From Bacteriovoracaceae bacterium (lineage in GTDB: Bacteria > Bdellovibrionota > Bacteriovoracia > Bacteriovoracales > Bacteriovoracaceae), in the NCBI GenBank assembly GCA_023146355.1, contig JAGLCH010000223.1, forward strand, positions 1-47,975: DNA of 47,975 bases, read 5' to 3'. The notes beneath the pieces are model-generated. The model did no database searches. It saw nothing but the letters and a program-made list of their open reading frames with translations, and was not told the origin of the DNA. Position numbers and translations under genes: made by a program. This document shows, piece after piece, positions 8,505 to 16,304 of the stretch. Numbering within the stretch: position 1 is the first letter of the stretch; every line of letters starts with the position of its first letter.

Positions 8505-9026
8505 ATGAAAGTAGAAAAAAACAGTGTTGTAAGTATTGAATACACACTTACTGATAGCGAAGGAAATGTACTTGATACTTCAGTTGGGCATGAGCCTCTT
8601 CAGTACGTTCAAGGCGTTGGCGCAATCATTCCTGGCCTTGAAAGAGAAATGAAAGATAAAGTCGTGGGCGACAAGTTCAAAACTGTTATCGCGCCAGTAG
8701 ATGGTTATGGGGAGCGTAACGACTCAATGATTCAAGAACTTCCTAGGACGCAGTTTGGTGAGCAAGAAGTTGCAATTGGTCAGCAGTTTCAGGTTATGAC
8801 CGGGCAAGGTGCTCACAATCTTACAGTAATGGAAATCAAAGATGACGTTGTTATCGTTGATGGAAATCACCCTATGGCAGGAATCACTCTTAATTTTGAT
8901 ATCGAAGTTAAAGAAGTACGTGTTGCCACTGAAGAGGAGCTTAAGCCATTCGCAAGTGACGATGGTGGTGGCTGTGGAAGTGATTCCGGTGGATGTGGGG
9001 GCTGTGGCGGAGGATGTCACTCTTAA
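8505..9026 (+). CDS. SlyD-like FKBP-type peptidyl-prolyl isomerase with metal-binding tail
   Basis: A 173-residue cytoplasmic prolyl isomerase/chaperone. It has the FKBP half-sites VSIEYTLTDSEGNVLDTS and QGVGAIIPGLEREM around an inserted-in-flap domain (DGYGERNDSMIQELPRTQF), as in SlyD. The C-terminus is a Cys/Gly/His run (GGGCGSDSGGCGGCGGGCHS), which in SlyD binds nickel and other metals. AAAAGAGGG precedes the ATG. It lies in the same operon as the cyclophilin and the DksA-like gene. Confidence 0.92.
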   Translation: MKVEKNSVVSIEYTLTDSEGNVLDTSVGHEPLQYVQGVGAIIPGLEREMKDKVVGDKFKTVIAPVDGYGERNDSMIQELPRTQFGEQEVAIGQQFQVMTGQGAHNLTVMEIKDDVVIVDGNHPMAGITLNFDIEVKEVRVATEEELKPFASDDGGGCGSDSGGCGGCGGGCHS

Positions 9027-9036
9027 TCGGTCTAGC

Positions 9037-9381
9037 ATGAATAAGCATGAACAAGCTGAAATTAAAGAAGCAATAAAAAAAGAAATTTGTCAGATATTAG
9101 AGGATATAGTGGGTCTCAAGGAAAACTCGAGACCCATTCCTCCTGACAATGCAATTGGTCGACTCACTCGTATGGAGGCCATCAATGAAAAATCGATTGT
9201 TGAAGCAAATCTAAGAAAAACAAAATTACGATTAGAGCGACTTAATGCCGCTCTTGACCGCGTTGATACTGAAAGTTTTGGCGAGTGTGTTATATGCGAA
9301 GGACCCATACCTATGAATAGGCTGCGAGTACTTCCTGAAAGCACAGTATGTGTGGATTGTTTAAACAATTCAGACGATTAG
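9037..9381 (+). CDS. DksA/TraR-family zinc-finger protein
   Basis: A 114-residue protein with an N-terminal helical part (about 1-75, charged, coiled-coil-like) and a C-terminal C4 zinc finger: CVIC, then CVDC 21 residues on. The family binds RNA polymerase through the secondary channel and works with ppGpp. The two acidic tip residues of DksA's coiled coil are not obvious, so it may be a DksA paralogue rather than DksA itself. I chose the ATG at 9037 because upstream sequence in this frame overlaps slyD and looks non-coding. The stop overlaps the convergent RRM gene by 4 bases. Confidence 0.85.
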   Translation: MNKHEQAEIKEAIKKEICQILEDIVGLKENSRPIPPDNAIGRLTRMEAINEKSIVEANLRKTKLRLERLNAALDRVDTESFGECVICEGPIPMNRLRVLPESTVCVDCLNNSDD

Positions 9382-9683
9382 GCCATTGTGTGTGATTGAA
9401 CCATTGGTCTTTTCTTATCGTATTTTGGTCCTTGAATTTGGCGCTTACCTTTTTCAACAGTCAATTCTCGTCCGCCCATGTCTTTCCCATTTAAGGCAGC
9501 GATAACGTTATTGGCATCCTGTTGCTTTTCCATTTCAATGAATCCATAACCTTTTGACTTGTTGTTGTAAGAATTTCTTACAATCTTAGCAAGCGAGACT
9601 TCACCAAACTCAGCAAACATCTCTTTTAATTGGTCTTCATCAGTTGTGAATGGGATATTCCCGATATAAAGTTTATAGCTCAC
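9378..9683 (-). CDS. RRM-domain RNA-binding protein
   Basis: A single RNA recognition motif of about 80 residues plus a basic tail. RNP2 is LYIGNI and RNP1 is KGYGFIEM, with aromatic residues in the RNA-contacting positions. Short stand-alone RRM proteins of this kind occur in cyanobacteria and several proteobacteria, often as cold-induced RNA chaperones. I chose GTG at 9683 because GGAGG lies 5 nt upstream; a TTG at 9695 would contain the Shine-Dalgarno site. Monocistronic, with a 115-base upstream gap. RNA targets unknown. Confidence 0.9.
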   Translation of the reverse strand: MSYKLYIGNIPFTTDEDQLKEMFAEFGEVSLAKIVRNSYNNKSKGYGFIEMEKQQDANNVIAALNGKDMGGRELTVEKGKRQIQGPKYDKKRPMVQSHTMA

Positions 9684-9798
9684 AGTTACCTCCAAGTATC
9701 TTTGATCTATGAGATTGGATACTTAGTCTGAACCATGGATAAGAGGGAATCAAATAAAGAAAACTAAAATATTAGCAAAAGAATTTCTTGGTTTTTTC

Positions 9799-10764
9799 TT
9801 AACGTCGTTTTGCCTTTATACAAAATCTCATGGGAGCGGGGTGTCCTTCAACCGTTTTCGTTGGATCTTCAGGGTCGATAAAGTCATTTAATGACTGAAA
9901 TGGAGCAGGGCACCATGGGGTATTACGTTGTTCCTCATCAGTTAGAGGAGTTGCAGCAATTACTTCTACGTCTATAAACTTCGCCTTTTTTGCCCAGTTG
10001 ATGAAACAGCTCAGAGTAGGAATAAACCAAACATTTCTCATCTTTGCATATCTATCCTCTGGGAAAAGAGCGTAGGACTCCTCGCCTGGAATACCAATCG
10101 TTTCCAAAATGGCCTCACCGCCTGGAACTAATGCCTCGCGAATATCAATTAGCTGTTGAATAGGGTGGCGATGATGGTAGATAATTCCCATAGAAAAAAT
10201 AGTGTCGAAGAGGCCTTTAAAGCAATCTAGATGTTCAACACCAAATAGCTCAAAGTGAAGTTTGGAACTGTTTGCATATTTATTCATTACCTGAAATTGA
10301 GCATCACAAGCTGTCATGGGGTCAATACCAATTACGAGCTCAGGGTTTTGCTCAAGCATTCTGAACATGAAGTAACCATTGTTACAGCCAATATCTAGAA
10401 TCTTTTTCCCTTCCAGTGAGGAGATAGAATTTTTCAGGCGCTCCCACTTAAAGTCTGAGCGCCATTCAGCATCGAGTTCAATTCCAAAAAGGTTAAATGG
10501 CCCTTTTCGCCAAGGAAGCATCGACTGCATACTATCAATAATTTGTTTTTTTTCTTCCTCTGAAATTTCAGAGCTATCGCCAATAGTGACTGCAGCTTGA
10601 GAATAGTTAAATGACTTTGTGTGTACTTCGGGGAGAGATTTTAGTGCATTGAGGTAATCGAGGTTCGATTCTCTGTCCCACCATAAATCTCTTTCTTTTT
10701 TGATTTCAATAAGACGATTAAGGTCAACATTATTTTGATATTCGTTTAGGTACTCCAAGGTCAT
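9799..10764 (-). CDS. cmoB: tRNA U34 carboxymethyltransferase
   Basis: Transfers a carboxymethyl group from carboxy-SAM to 5-hydroxyuridine at tRNA position 34, giving cmo5U, which widens wobble decoding. At 321 residues it is full length. The family's N-terminal WWDRESNLDYLNALKSLP, then PWRKGPFNLFGIELDAEWRS, the SAM-fold KKILDIGCNNGYFMFRML and SMGIIYHHRHP, and the C-terminal HPAPMRFCIKAKRR are all present. The start overlaps the cmoA stop by one base, so the pair forms an operon that supplies and uses carboxy-SAM. Confidence 0.96.
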   Translation of the reverse strand: MTLEYLNEYQNNVDLNRLIEIKKERDLWWDRESNLDYLNALKSLPEVHTKSFNYSQAAVTIGDSSEISEEEKKQIIDSMQSMLPWRKGPFNLFGIELDAEWRSDFKWERLKNSISSLEGKKILDIGCNNGYFMFRMLEQNPELVIGIDPMTACDAQFQVMNKYANSSKLHFELFGVEHLDCFKGLFDTIFSMGIIYHHRHPIQQLIDIREALVPGGEAILETIGIPGEESYALFPEDRYAKMRNVWFIPTLSCFINWAKKAKFIDVEVIAATPLTDEEQRNTPWCPAPFQSLNDFIDPEDPTKTVEGHPAPMRFCIKAKRR

Positions 10765-11498
10765 TATTTAATTCCAATGAAACATGCAAAGTTATACCAG
10801 CGAAAGATTACTTCAACTTTTTTAAAGCCTGCTTTTTTTAGAAGCTCAATTTGTCTTTCAGGTGTAAGGGGAACGAGAACGTTTTCAAGCGCTTCGCGTT
10901 TTTGTGAGATCTCTAGTTCAGAGTATCCATTTCGCCTCTTGAAATCGTAGTACAGGTCAATCAAAAGATCATTAACAGTATGGTTTGTGCATTTAATCTT
11001 TTCGCTAAGAACAAAGACGCCACCTGGTTTCAGTGAGCGATAGATCTTTTTTAGTAGCTCTGGTCTTTTCGCAGTATCGATAAATTGTAGAGTATAATTC
11101 ATAACTGCAAACATAGATTTTTGAAGCTTGATATTTTCAATGCTGTCGCAAATTAACTCTGTATTTGTGATTTTTTTTCGTTTTAATTTAGCACGACATT
11201 TTTCAAGCATTGGCCCTGAACTATCGATGCCTATAAAGTTTGCCTTTTGTTTTTTATTTTTTAAAAATTTATCAACAATTGAAATGGTTGTTCCCGTAGA
11301 GCACCCGATATCGTATATTATTTCGTTATCAAGCTTTAGTCGCCCCGCCAAATCTAAAATTATTCGATGAATCTCATCGTAGAAAGGGATCGAACGGCTA
11401 AGCATATCGTCAAATACTTCTGCTACATCGCTGTTAAATTCAAAGCCTTTAATTTTCTTAAGCTCTGTGTCGAATATTTTGTCCTTTTTTGATTCCAT
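10764..11498 (-). CDS. cmoA: Carboxy-SAM synthase
   Basis: Makes carboxy-S-adenosyl-L-methionine from SAM and prephenate for CmoB. The 244-residue protein has the class I methyltransferase fold with YDIGCSTGTT (SAM loop), NYTLQFIDTAKRP and KPGGVFVLSEKI. The N-terminal FNSDVAEVFDDMLSRSIPFY and the C-terminal RWYNFACFIGIK are typical of CmoA. Directly upstream of, and overlapping, cmoB. A ubiquinone/menaquinone methyltransferase is ruled out by the CmoB partner and these motifs. Confidence 0.94.
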   Translation of the reverse strand: MESKKDKIFDTELKKIKGFEFNSDVAEVFDDMLSRSIPFYDEIHRIILDLAGRLKLDNEIIYDIGCSTGTTISIVDKFLKNKKQKANFIGIDSSGPMLEKCRAKLKRKKITNTELICDSIENIKLQKSMFAVMNYTLQFIDTAKRPELLKKIYRSLKPGGVFVLSEKIKCTNHTVNDLLIDLYYDFKRRNGYSELEISQKREALENVLVPLTPERQIELLKKAGFKKVEVIFRWYNFACFIGIK

Positions 11499-11543
11499 AA
11501 CCTTTGAATTACTGCACTAGGAACATTTTTACAAGAGATGTTA

Positions 11544-11686
11544 GCTAGAAACTAAATTTTGCTAGAAGTTAAATGACTTTTAAATGCTGTGAGCTTATAA
11601 TAACAGTTACTTATGTTGTTAAATCAAATGTATTGTAGCTTACTCAAGTTAAATTACCTTTTGATTAATTCAGTCGTAGGTTAAAA
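11544..11686. repeat. Repeated GTTAAAT-type boxes upstream of the response regulator
   Basis: Two imperfect 14-mers 17 bases apart (GCTAGAAACTAAAT at 11544 and GCTAGAAGTTAAAT at 11561, 12 of 14 equal). GTTAAAT recurs at 11568, 11618 and 11648, and GTTAAAA at 11680. The gap is AT-rich, so chance is a real alternative. Tandem direct repeats are the usual form of OmpR-family binding sites. Confidence 0.25.
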
Positions 11687-11753
11687 ATGTTATATAACTT
11701 TTGTGCAAGCAGTAATCGATATTCCAGAAGGGATTATCTTGAAAGGATAGGAT

Positions 11754-12455
11754 ATGAATACATTGTTTTCTGAGGGTAAGACCATATGGATCTTAGAAGA
11801 AAATCTACAAATGATATCTTTATATAAAGACATCTTAGATTTCAGATATGATACCACTTACTTTACTTCATTGGATGAATTTCAGGGGATGCTGGGAGAT
11901 GCATCAAACAAGAAACCAGATCTCGTAATTAGTGAACTGATGGTTGGTGAAGACAACATCTTGAAGTTCATGCCAAAATTTAAAGAGGGTGATTTCTCAT
12001 GTACACCACTAATTGTAATCTCAGAGATTGAAGATCTCGATGCAATTCGCTTTTGCTTTGATAATGGTGCTACAGACTATTTGGTAAAGCCAATTAAGAA
12101 AAATGAAGTACTAATCAAAATTGAAAATGCACTTGTTGGCCGTCAAAATGCTATATTAGGCATGGATCGTCGTGAGCTAAGCTTAGATGGTGCAAAAATA
12201 GATAACCTCACTGCGAAGCAGATTCAAGTGCTTTCGCTCTTCTTAAATTCGCCGTCAAGAATTGTTAATAGAACAGATATCTTGGACAAAGTTTGGGGTA
12301 ATACTACAGTTCATCCAAAGACAGTTGATGTTCATCTATATAACTTGCGCCGCAAGCTTCATGAGTATGGGTATCTTATCCGCTCTGAGGGTGGTGGTCG
12401 CTGGATTCTTCTCTCAAATCGAGTTGAAGACCCTTTGCCAATGGCACAACACTAA
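11754..12455 (+). CDS. OmpR-family response regulator with Glu in place of the phosphoacceptor Asp
   Basis: A 233-residue protein with a receiver-like domain (about 10-125) and a winged-helix DNA-binding domain (about 140-225). The latter has SRIVNRTDILDKVWG and VDVHLYNLRRKLHEYG followed by the R-S-EGGGRWIL wing. In the receiver the acidic pair is Glu15-Glu16, the acceptor position in PDLVISELM is Glu61, Ser90 stands in the Thr/Ser position and Lys112 is conserved. With Glu at 61 it probably cannot be phosphorylated normally and may sit in an active-like state. No sensor kinase is adjacent. A strong terminator follows. Confidence 0.88.
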   Translation: MNTLFSEGKTIWILEENLQMISLYKDILDFRYDTTYFTSLDEFQGMLGDASNKKPDLVISELMVGEDNILKFMPKFKEGDFSCTPLIVISEIEDLDAIRFCFDNGATDYLVKPIKKNEVLIKIENALVGRQNAILGMDRRELSLDGAKIDNLTAKQIQVLSLFLNSPSRIVNRTDILDKVWGNTTVHPKTVDVHLYNLRRKLHEYGYLIRSEGGGRWILLSNRVEDPLPMAQH

Positions 12456-12470
12456 ATTATATATACTTGG

Positions 12471-12495
12471 GGCCCGCTTTTGCGGGTCTTGTTCT
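12471..12495 (+). terminator. Rho-independent terminator
   Basis: Stem GGCCCGC/GCGGGTC with a TTTT loop (one G-T pair), followed by the T-rich TTGTTCT. It lies 15 bases after the response regulator and separates it from the cysteine desulfurase. Confidence 0.75.
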
Positions 12496-12563
12496 ATCTG
12501 GTCAACAAGTTAAAATTCTGATACAAAACCTAAAATTAAATAACCATAATAATGTAGGACAAA

Positions 12564-13691
12564 ATGCTATATTTTGATCATGCTGCATCAACTCCACTTA
12601 ATACTGCTGGACTTGAGGTACTTAAAAAGTCACTAGAAGTGGATTTTGCAAATCCATCAGCTGCTCATAAGCTTGGAAAGGTTCTCTTAAAGAGAATAGA
12701 AGCTGCGCGAAAAACATTTCTTGAGTTGCTTAGGGCAACTGAGTATGACTTTATTTTTACCTCTTCGGCAACTGAATCTAATAATACTGTGATCAAAGGA
12801 TTAGAGCTTTTTATTGAGGATTCAGTTATCGCATCAACTGGAGATCATCCTAGCTTAAGTGGACCGATTGCTTCTCTTAAAGACTTTTCATTAACGGAGC
12901 TTCCTCTTCTTGTTAGTGGAGAGGTCGACTACAGTGCCCTTGAGAAATTAGACCTTTCAAGTATCACTCTTCTTGCTATTGCCCATGTAAATAACCACAC
13001 AGGTAATATTCAGGATGTTGAGCGAATCTCACAGATTATTAAATCTAGGTCTCCAAAAGCTCATGTCCACGTTGATGGAGTCCAGTCTTTTGGAAAAATT
13101 CCATTCTCCCTAAAGGGAAGTGCTATAGATAGCTACTCCATATCGGGACATAAGATAGGTGCCTCGAAAGGAATCTCTGGCCTTTATTTAAAAAAGGGAA
13201 TTGCTCTTTCTTCTCTTCTCTGTGGTGGTGGTCATGAAGGGGGAAGACGTTCTTCTACTCTTTTTGCTCCACTTATTTTTGGCTTTGAAGCAACAGCATT
13301 AGATGTATTTAATAAACTTGAAGATCATTACGATTTAGTCGAAGCTTATTACCAAAAAGTTAAGAGCTCTATCGAAAGAGAGCTGCCGAGTATTAAATTT
13401 CCATTTGAAAATGTTTCTCCTTATATTTTAACTTTTGTGGTTCCAAAAATTTCGAGTGACATTGTGATGCGCCACCTAGAGCGTGATGACGTGTTTGTTG
13501 CCAGTAGCTCAGCTTGTTCGTCAAAAGTTAAGGGATTCAGTCCTGTGTATCAGGCGTTAAAACTACCTGTTGAGGAGCACAAAAATGTTCTCCGTATTTC
13601 TTTTTCATATACTCAAACTGAAAATGAGTTGAATCAGTTTGTAGATAAATTTACTCAGTGTTTAAGCAGTTTGAAATTTCTAATTAAATAA
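12564..13691 (+). CDS. Cysteine desulfurase, NifS/IscS family, probably the ThiI partner
   Basis: A PLP enzyme that takes sulfur from cysteine as a persulfide. At 375 residues it shows MLYFDHAASTPLN at the start, the PLP lysine Lys197 in SISGHKIGASKG, and the sulfur-carrying Cys318 in ASSSACSSK. The gene ends 8 bases before thiI, and ATAAGGGATCC supplies the thiI ribosome site, so they form a two-gene operon. In Bacillus the analogous NifZ-ThiI pair is dedicated to 4-thiouridine. No iscU or sufE homologue is next to it, so I infer tRNA thiolation rather than general Fe-S assembly. Confidence 0.92.
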   Translation: MLYFDHAASTPLNTAGLEVLKKSLEVDFANPSAAHKLGKVLLKRIEAARKTFLELLRATEYDFIFTSSATESNNTVIKGLELFIEDSVIASTGDHPSLSGPIASLKDFSLTELPLLVSGEVDYSALEKLDLSSITLLAIAHVNNHTGNIQDVERISQIIKSRSPKAHVHVDGVQSFGKIPFSLKGSAIDSYSISGHKIGASKGISGLYLKKGIALSSLLCGGGHEGGRRSSTLFAPLIFGFEATALDVFNKLEDHYDLVEAYYQKVKSSIERELPSIKFPFENVSPYILTFVVPKISSDIVMRHLERDDVFVASSSACSSKVKGFSPVYQALKLPVEEHKNVLRISFSYTQTENELNQFVDKFTQCLSSLKFLIK

Positions 13692-13699
13692 GGGATCCA

Positions 13700-14920
13700 A
13701 TGAAAGAAGTTCTAATGATTAATGTTGATGAATTGTGGCTAAAGGGAAAAAACCGCCCTCAATATTTTCGCGCAATCAAGTCTCACCTGAAGGATTTATT
13801 TAAAAAGTCCCATGGGGTGTCAACGACAATTATAAATGTAAACCAAAGGCTTGTTGCAACAAGCGAGAAGGCATTTGCCAGAGATATTCAGGATAGAATT
13901 ATAAATGTTCCCGGCGTTCACTCTATTTGCCTTGCCGAAATGGCACCTCTGGACCTTGAGGAGGCAAGCAAGATTGCAATTGCTCAACTCGATAAGATGG
14001 AGTCTTTTCCAAAGACCTTTAAGGTCACCTGTAAGCGAATAAATAAACAGTTTGATATGAGAAGCATGGATGCCGCTAGAGAAATGGGGGCAATCTTGCT
14101 TAGACACTACGATGGAACTGAAAATGCCCTTAAGGTAGATGTTCGTAAGCCTCAGGTTTTCGTTGATCTTAAAATTCACCGCGATGGAATCTATGTCAGT
14201 ACAGAGAAGAGATTGGCCATTGGTGGGCTTCCATGGGGGACAAGTGGTCACTTGGTAACTATGCTTTCTGGCGGATTTGATTCCCCTATTGCTAGCTATA
14301 TGATGGCCCGCCGTGGTTGTAAGCAAACGTTTGTGTTTTTCTATGCTTACCCTTATGTGGGGGAGGAAGTTAAGGAAAAACTTTTAGATATGGCCAGTAA
14401 GCTTGGAGAGTTTCAACGGGGCTCAAAAATCTATATTGTTCCCTTTGGAGATCTGCAGGACTTAATTGCGAAGAGCTGCAAGGAAGAGTATCGCACACTT
14501 CTGTTTAGAAGAATTATGGTTGAATGCTCTACTGAATTGGCGTCAAGAATAAAGGCCTCTGCGCTGCTTACAGGGGATGCGCTAGGACAGGTTTCAAGTC
14601 AGACCTTAGAGAATATTTCCTATATAGATAGGGTTTCTAAGCTTCCTATCTTTAGACCTTTGATTGGTTTTAATAAAATTGAAATTGTTAATATGTCTAA
14701 AGTCGCAGGTACCCATGATATTTCAGTAAGGCCTCACGATGATGCCTGTAGCTTGTTTGCACCAAAACACCCTGTGATTAGGCCTGATCTTGAGTATCTT
14801 AAGGAATTTGAATCGAGCTTCAAATATGAGGATGCTGTAAAGAATGCTGTTGATCGTTCTGAGATTTATGCAATCAGCTCTATTGGTGAGGTAAAACTGG
14901 TCTCTGACCCGATAGAATAA
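13700..14920 (+). CDS. thiI: tRNA 4-thiouridine synthetase ThiI (short form, no rhodanese domain)
   Basis: Adenylates U8 of tRNA and replaces its oxygen with sulfur. Residues 1-165 contain the N-terminal ferredoxin-like and THUMP domains (FKVTCKRINKQFDMRSMD). The PP-loop ATP site SGGFDS spans 190-195, and a second Cys in PHDDACSLFAPKHP is near 350. It ends at 406 residues, so it lacks the C-terminal rhodanese domain of E. coli ThiI, as in Bacillus ThiI. That is consistent with direct sulfur transfer from the desulfurase encoded just upstream. Confidence 0.95.
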   Translation: MKEVLMINVDELWLKGKNRPQYFRAIKSHLKDLFKKSHGVSTTIINVNQRLVATSEKAFARDIQDRIINVPGVHSICLAEMAPLDLEEASKIAIAQLDKMESFPKTFKVTCKRINKQFDMRSMDAAREMGAILLRHYDGTENALKVDVRKPQVFVDLKIHRDGIYVSTEKRLAIGGLPWGTSGHLVTMLSGGFDSPIASYMMARRGCKQTFVFFYAYPYVGEEVKEKLLDMASKLGEFQRGSKIYIVPFGDLQDLIAKSCKEEYRTLLFRRIMVECSTELASRIKASALLTGDALGQVSSQTLENISYIDRVSKLPIFRPLIGFNKIEIVNMSKVAGTHDISVRPHDDACSLFAPKHPVIRPDLEYLKEFESSFKYEDAVKNAVDRSEIYAISSIGEVKLVSDPIE

Positions 14921-14925
14921 TCCGC

Positions 14926-16197
14926 TTGAAATCTACACCATTCAATAAGAGAATAGAGGGAGTGAAAATAAAATATTTGCTCCCTCTTTTACTATTTCTT
15001 GTTGCCTCTCAGTCTTTTGGGGGGATGAAACGCATTCTTCTCAAGTGGGATGACCCAATGATTGCTTCGGGTGGCCATCAGGGAGAGATATTCCAAGTTG
15101 GCGCAGTTGGGCATAAATCTGTGCATCAATTTACTTCCAGTAAAAATCGCTATATTTGGAAATCTGCACTCGATGGTTTTTTTCTTTTGAAGGTTTCCCC
15201 ACTAAATAGCGATGGACTTGTAGTCTCTGAAGAAATTCAAGAGAAAAAAATCTTTATCAGTAACCCTCCCGATGGAGTTAAATTCCTACGTCAGTATCTT
15301 TGTGAAGAGGATTATCGATATGATTGGAATAAGGCAGTTGGAAAGGCAAAATATCTCCTTAGGCTGTATGATATGACAGCAAGTAGAGTCGTCTATCGGC
15401 AACTTTCTCGAAGTAACCAAGTTAGCTTTCAAAAAGAAATGTTTGTAAAAGGTCACCGCTACCACTTTAGTGTTATTGAAGGCAGAGTAGGGGGAGAGGT
15501 TAGACTTGGAGTAAATCGCTATCTCGACTTTAGAGCATGTGATGAAAGGCCTCAAAAAGTATTGCCACCTCTCACTAAAATGGGTGCAAATATTTATTAC
15601 ACTCCTCGCTATTCTATCCATAAACAAGAGGGTTCCAGCACTCTTGGTAGTGAACCGTTTTCCTATGTCTCCTTTGGTGGAGACTTTGAATCTCCACGAC
15701 TTGGAAAAAGTAGCTACTGGGGTCGCTTTGATTATCATAGTTACAATAGACCCTCCGGTTCTATCTTTATTGAGGAAATAAGTGCTGAAGTTCTTTATAA
15801 AAGGCATATGGGCGTAAGTTGGACTCTTTTGGCCGGTTTAGAATATGAAGACTTTGGAAGCTTTAATAGTGAAGCAGAGGCAGTATCAGGTAGTATTTTA
15901 GAAGATCGTCATCGCTTGGTATATGGTGAGCTTGGGGCGATTAAGTTATTTTGGCCTTTAGATAAACGTCTTGAGGTTAAATTTGTTTTGGGATACTCGG
16001 TTTATAGCTCAACTATCTTTGGAGACGCGAAAAGCTCAAAACAAAGTGTCTACACGGGCCATAAATTCAAGCTCGTAACCGACCTCTACCTTACACAAAA
16101 CTTTTTTATTAAAGGTGGAATTGAGGGGAGAGTTCTCTCCGGAAATGATAATTATTCACGCTACGATATATTTTTTGGACCAGGGGTGAGTTACTGA
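14926..16197 (+). CDS. Exported, probably outer-membrane protein, hypothetical
   Basis: Not assigned to a family. A signal peptide-like stretch (VKIKYLLPLLLFLVASQSFG) starts at a GTG at 14962, and a TTG at 14926 would add 12 residues; the true start is uncertain because neither has a well-spaced ribosome site. The central part has an Ig/fibronectin-like strand pattern (about 40-230). The C-terminal 190 residues alternate polar and aromatic residues in amphipathic strands and end in FGPGVSY, as outer-membrane beta barrels do. It follows thiI after 5 bases, but the link is probably only positional. Confidence 0.7.
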   Translation: MKSTPFNKRIEGVKIKYLLPLLLFLVASQSFGGMKRILLKWDDPMIASGGHQGEIFQVGAVGHKSVHQFTSSKNRYIWKSALDGFFLLKVSPLNSDGLVVSEEIQEKKIFISNPPDGVKFLRQYLCEEDYRYDWNKAVGKAKYLLRLYDMTASRVVYRQLSRSNQVSFQKEMFVKGHRYHFSVIEGRVGGEVRLGVNRYLDFRACDERPQKVLPPLTKMGANIYYTPRYSIHKQEGSSTLGSEPFSYVSFGGDFESPRLGKSSYWGRFDYHSYNRPSGSIFIEEISAEVLYKRHMGVSWTLLAGLEYEDFGSFNSEAEAVSGSILEDRHRLVYGELGAIKLFWPLDKRLEVKFVLGYSVYSSTIFGDAKSSKQSVYTGHKFKLVTDLYLTQNFFIKGGIEGRVLSGNDNYSRYDIFFGPGVSY

Positions 16198-16304
16198 CCA
16201 TTTTCGTCCATTTCTTTTCAGGTTTCTCCATAGGTAAAATCAAATATCTTGGAACTGATTAGTTTCTATTATAAAATATTTAAGAACATATGAGGAGTAT
16301 ATTT

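Noticed and set aside
8724..9368. Minus-strand open frames opposite slyD and the DksA-like gene
   Set aside because: They are reverse-strand shadows of two well-supported genes, with low-complexity Thr/Ser content and no ribosome sites.
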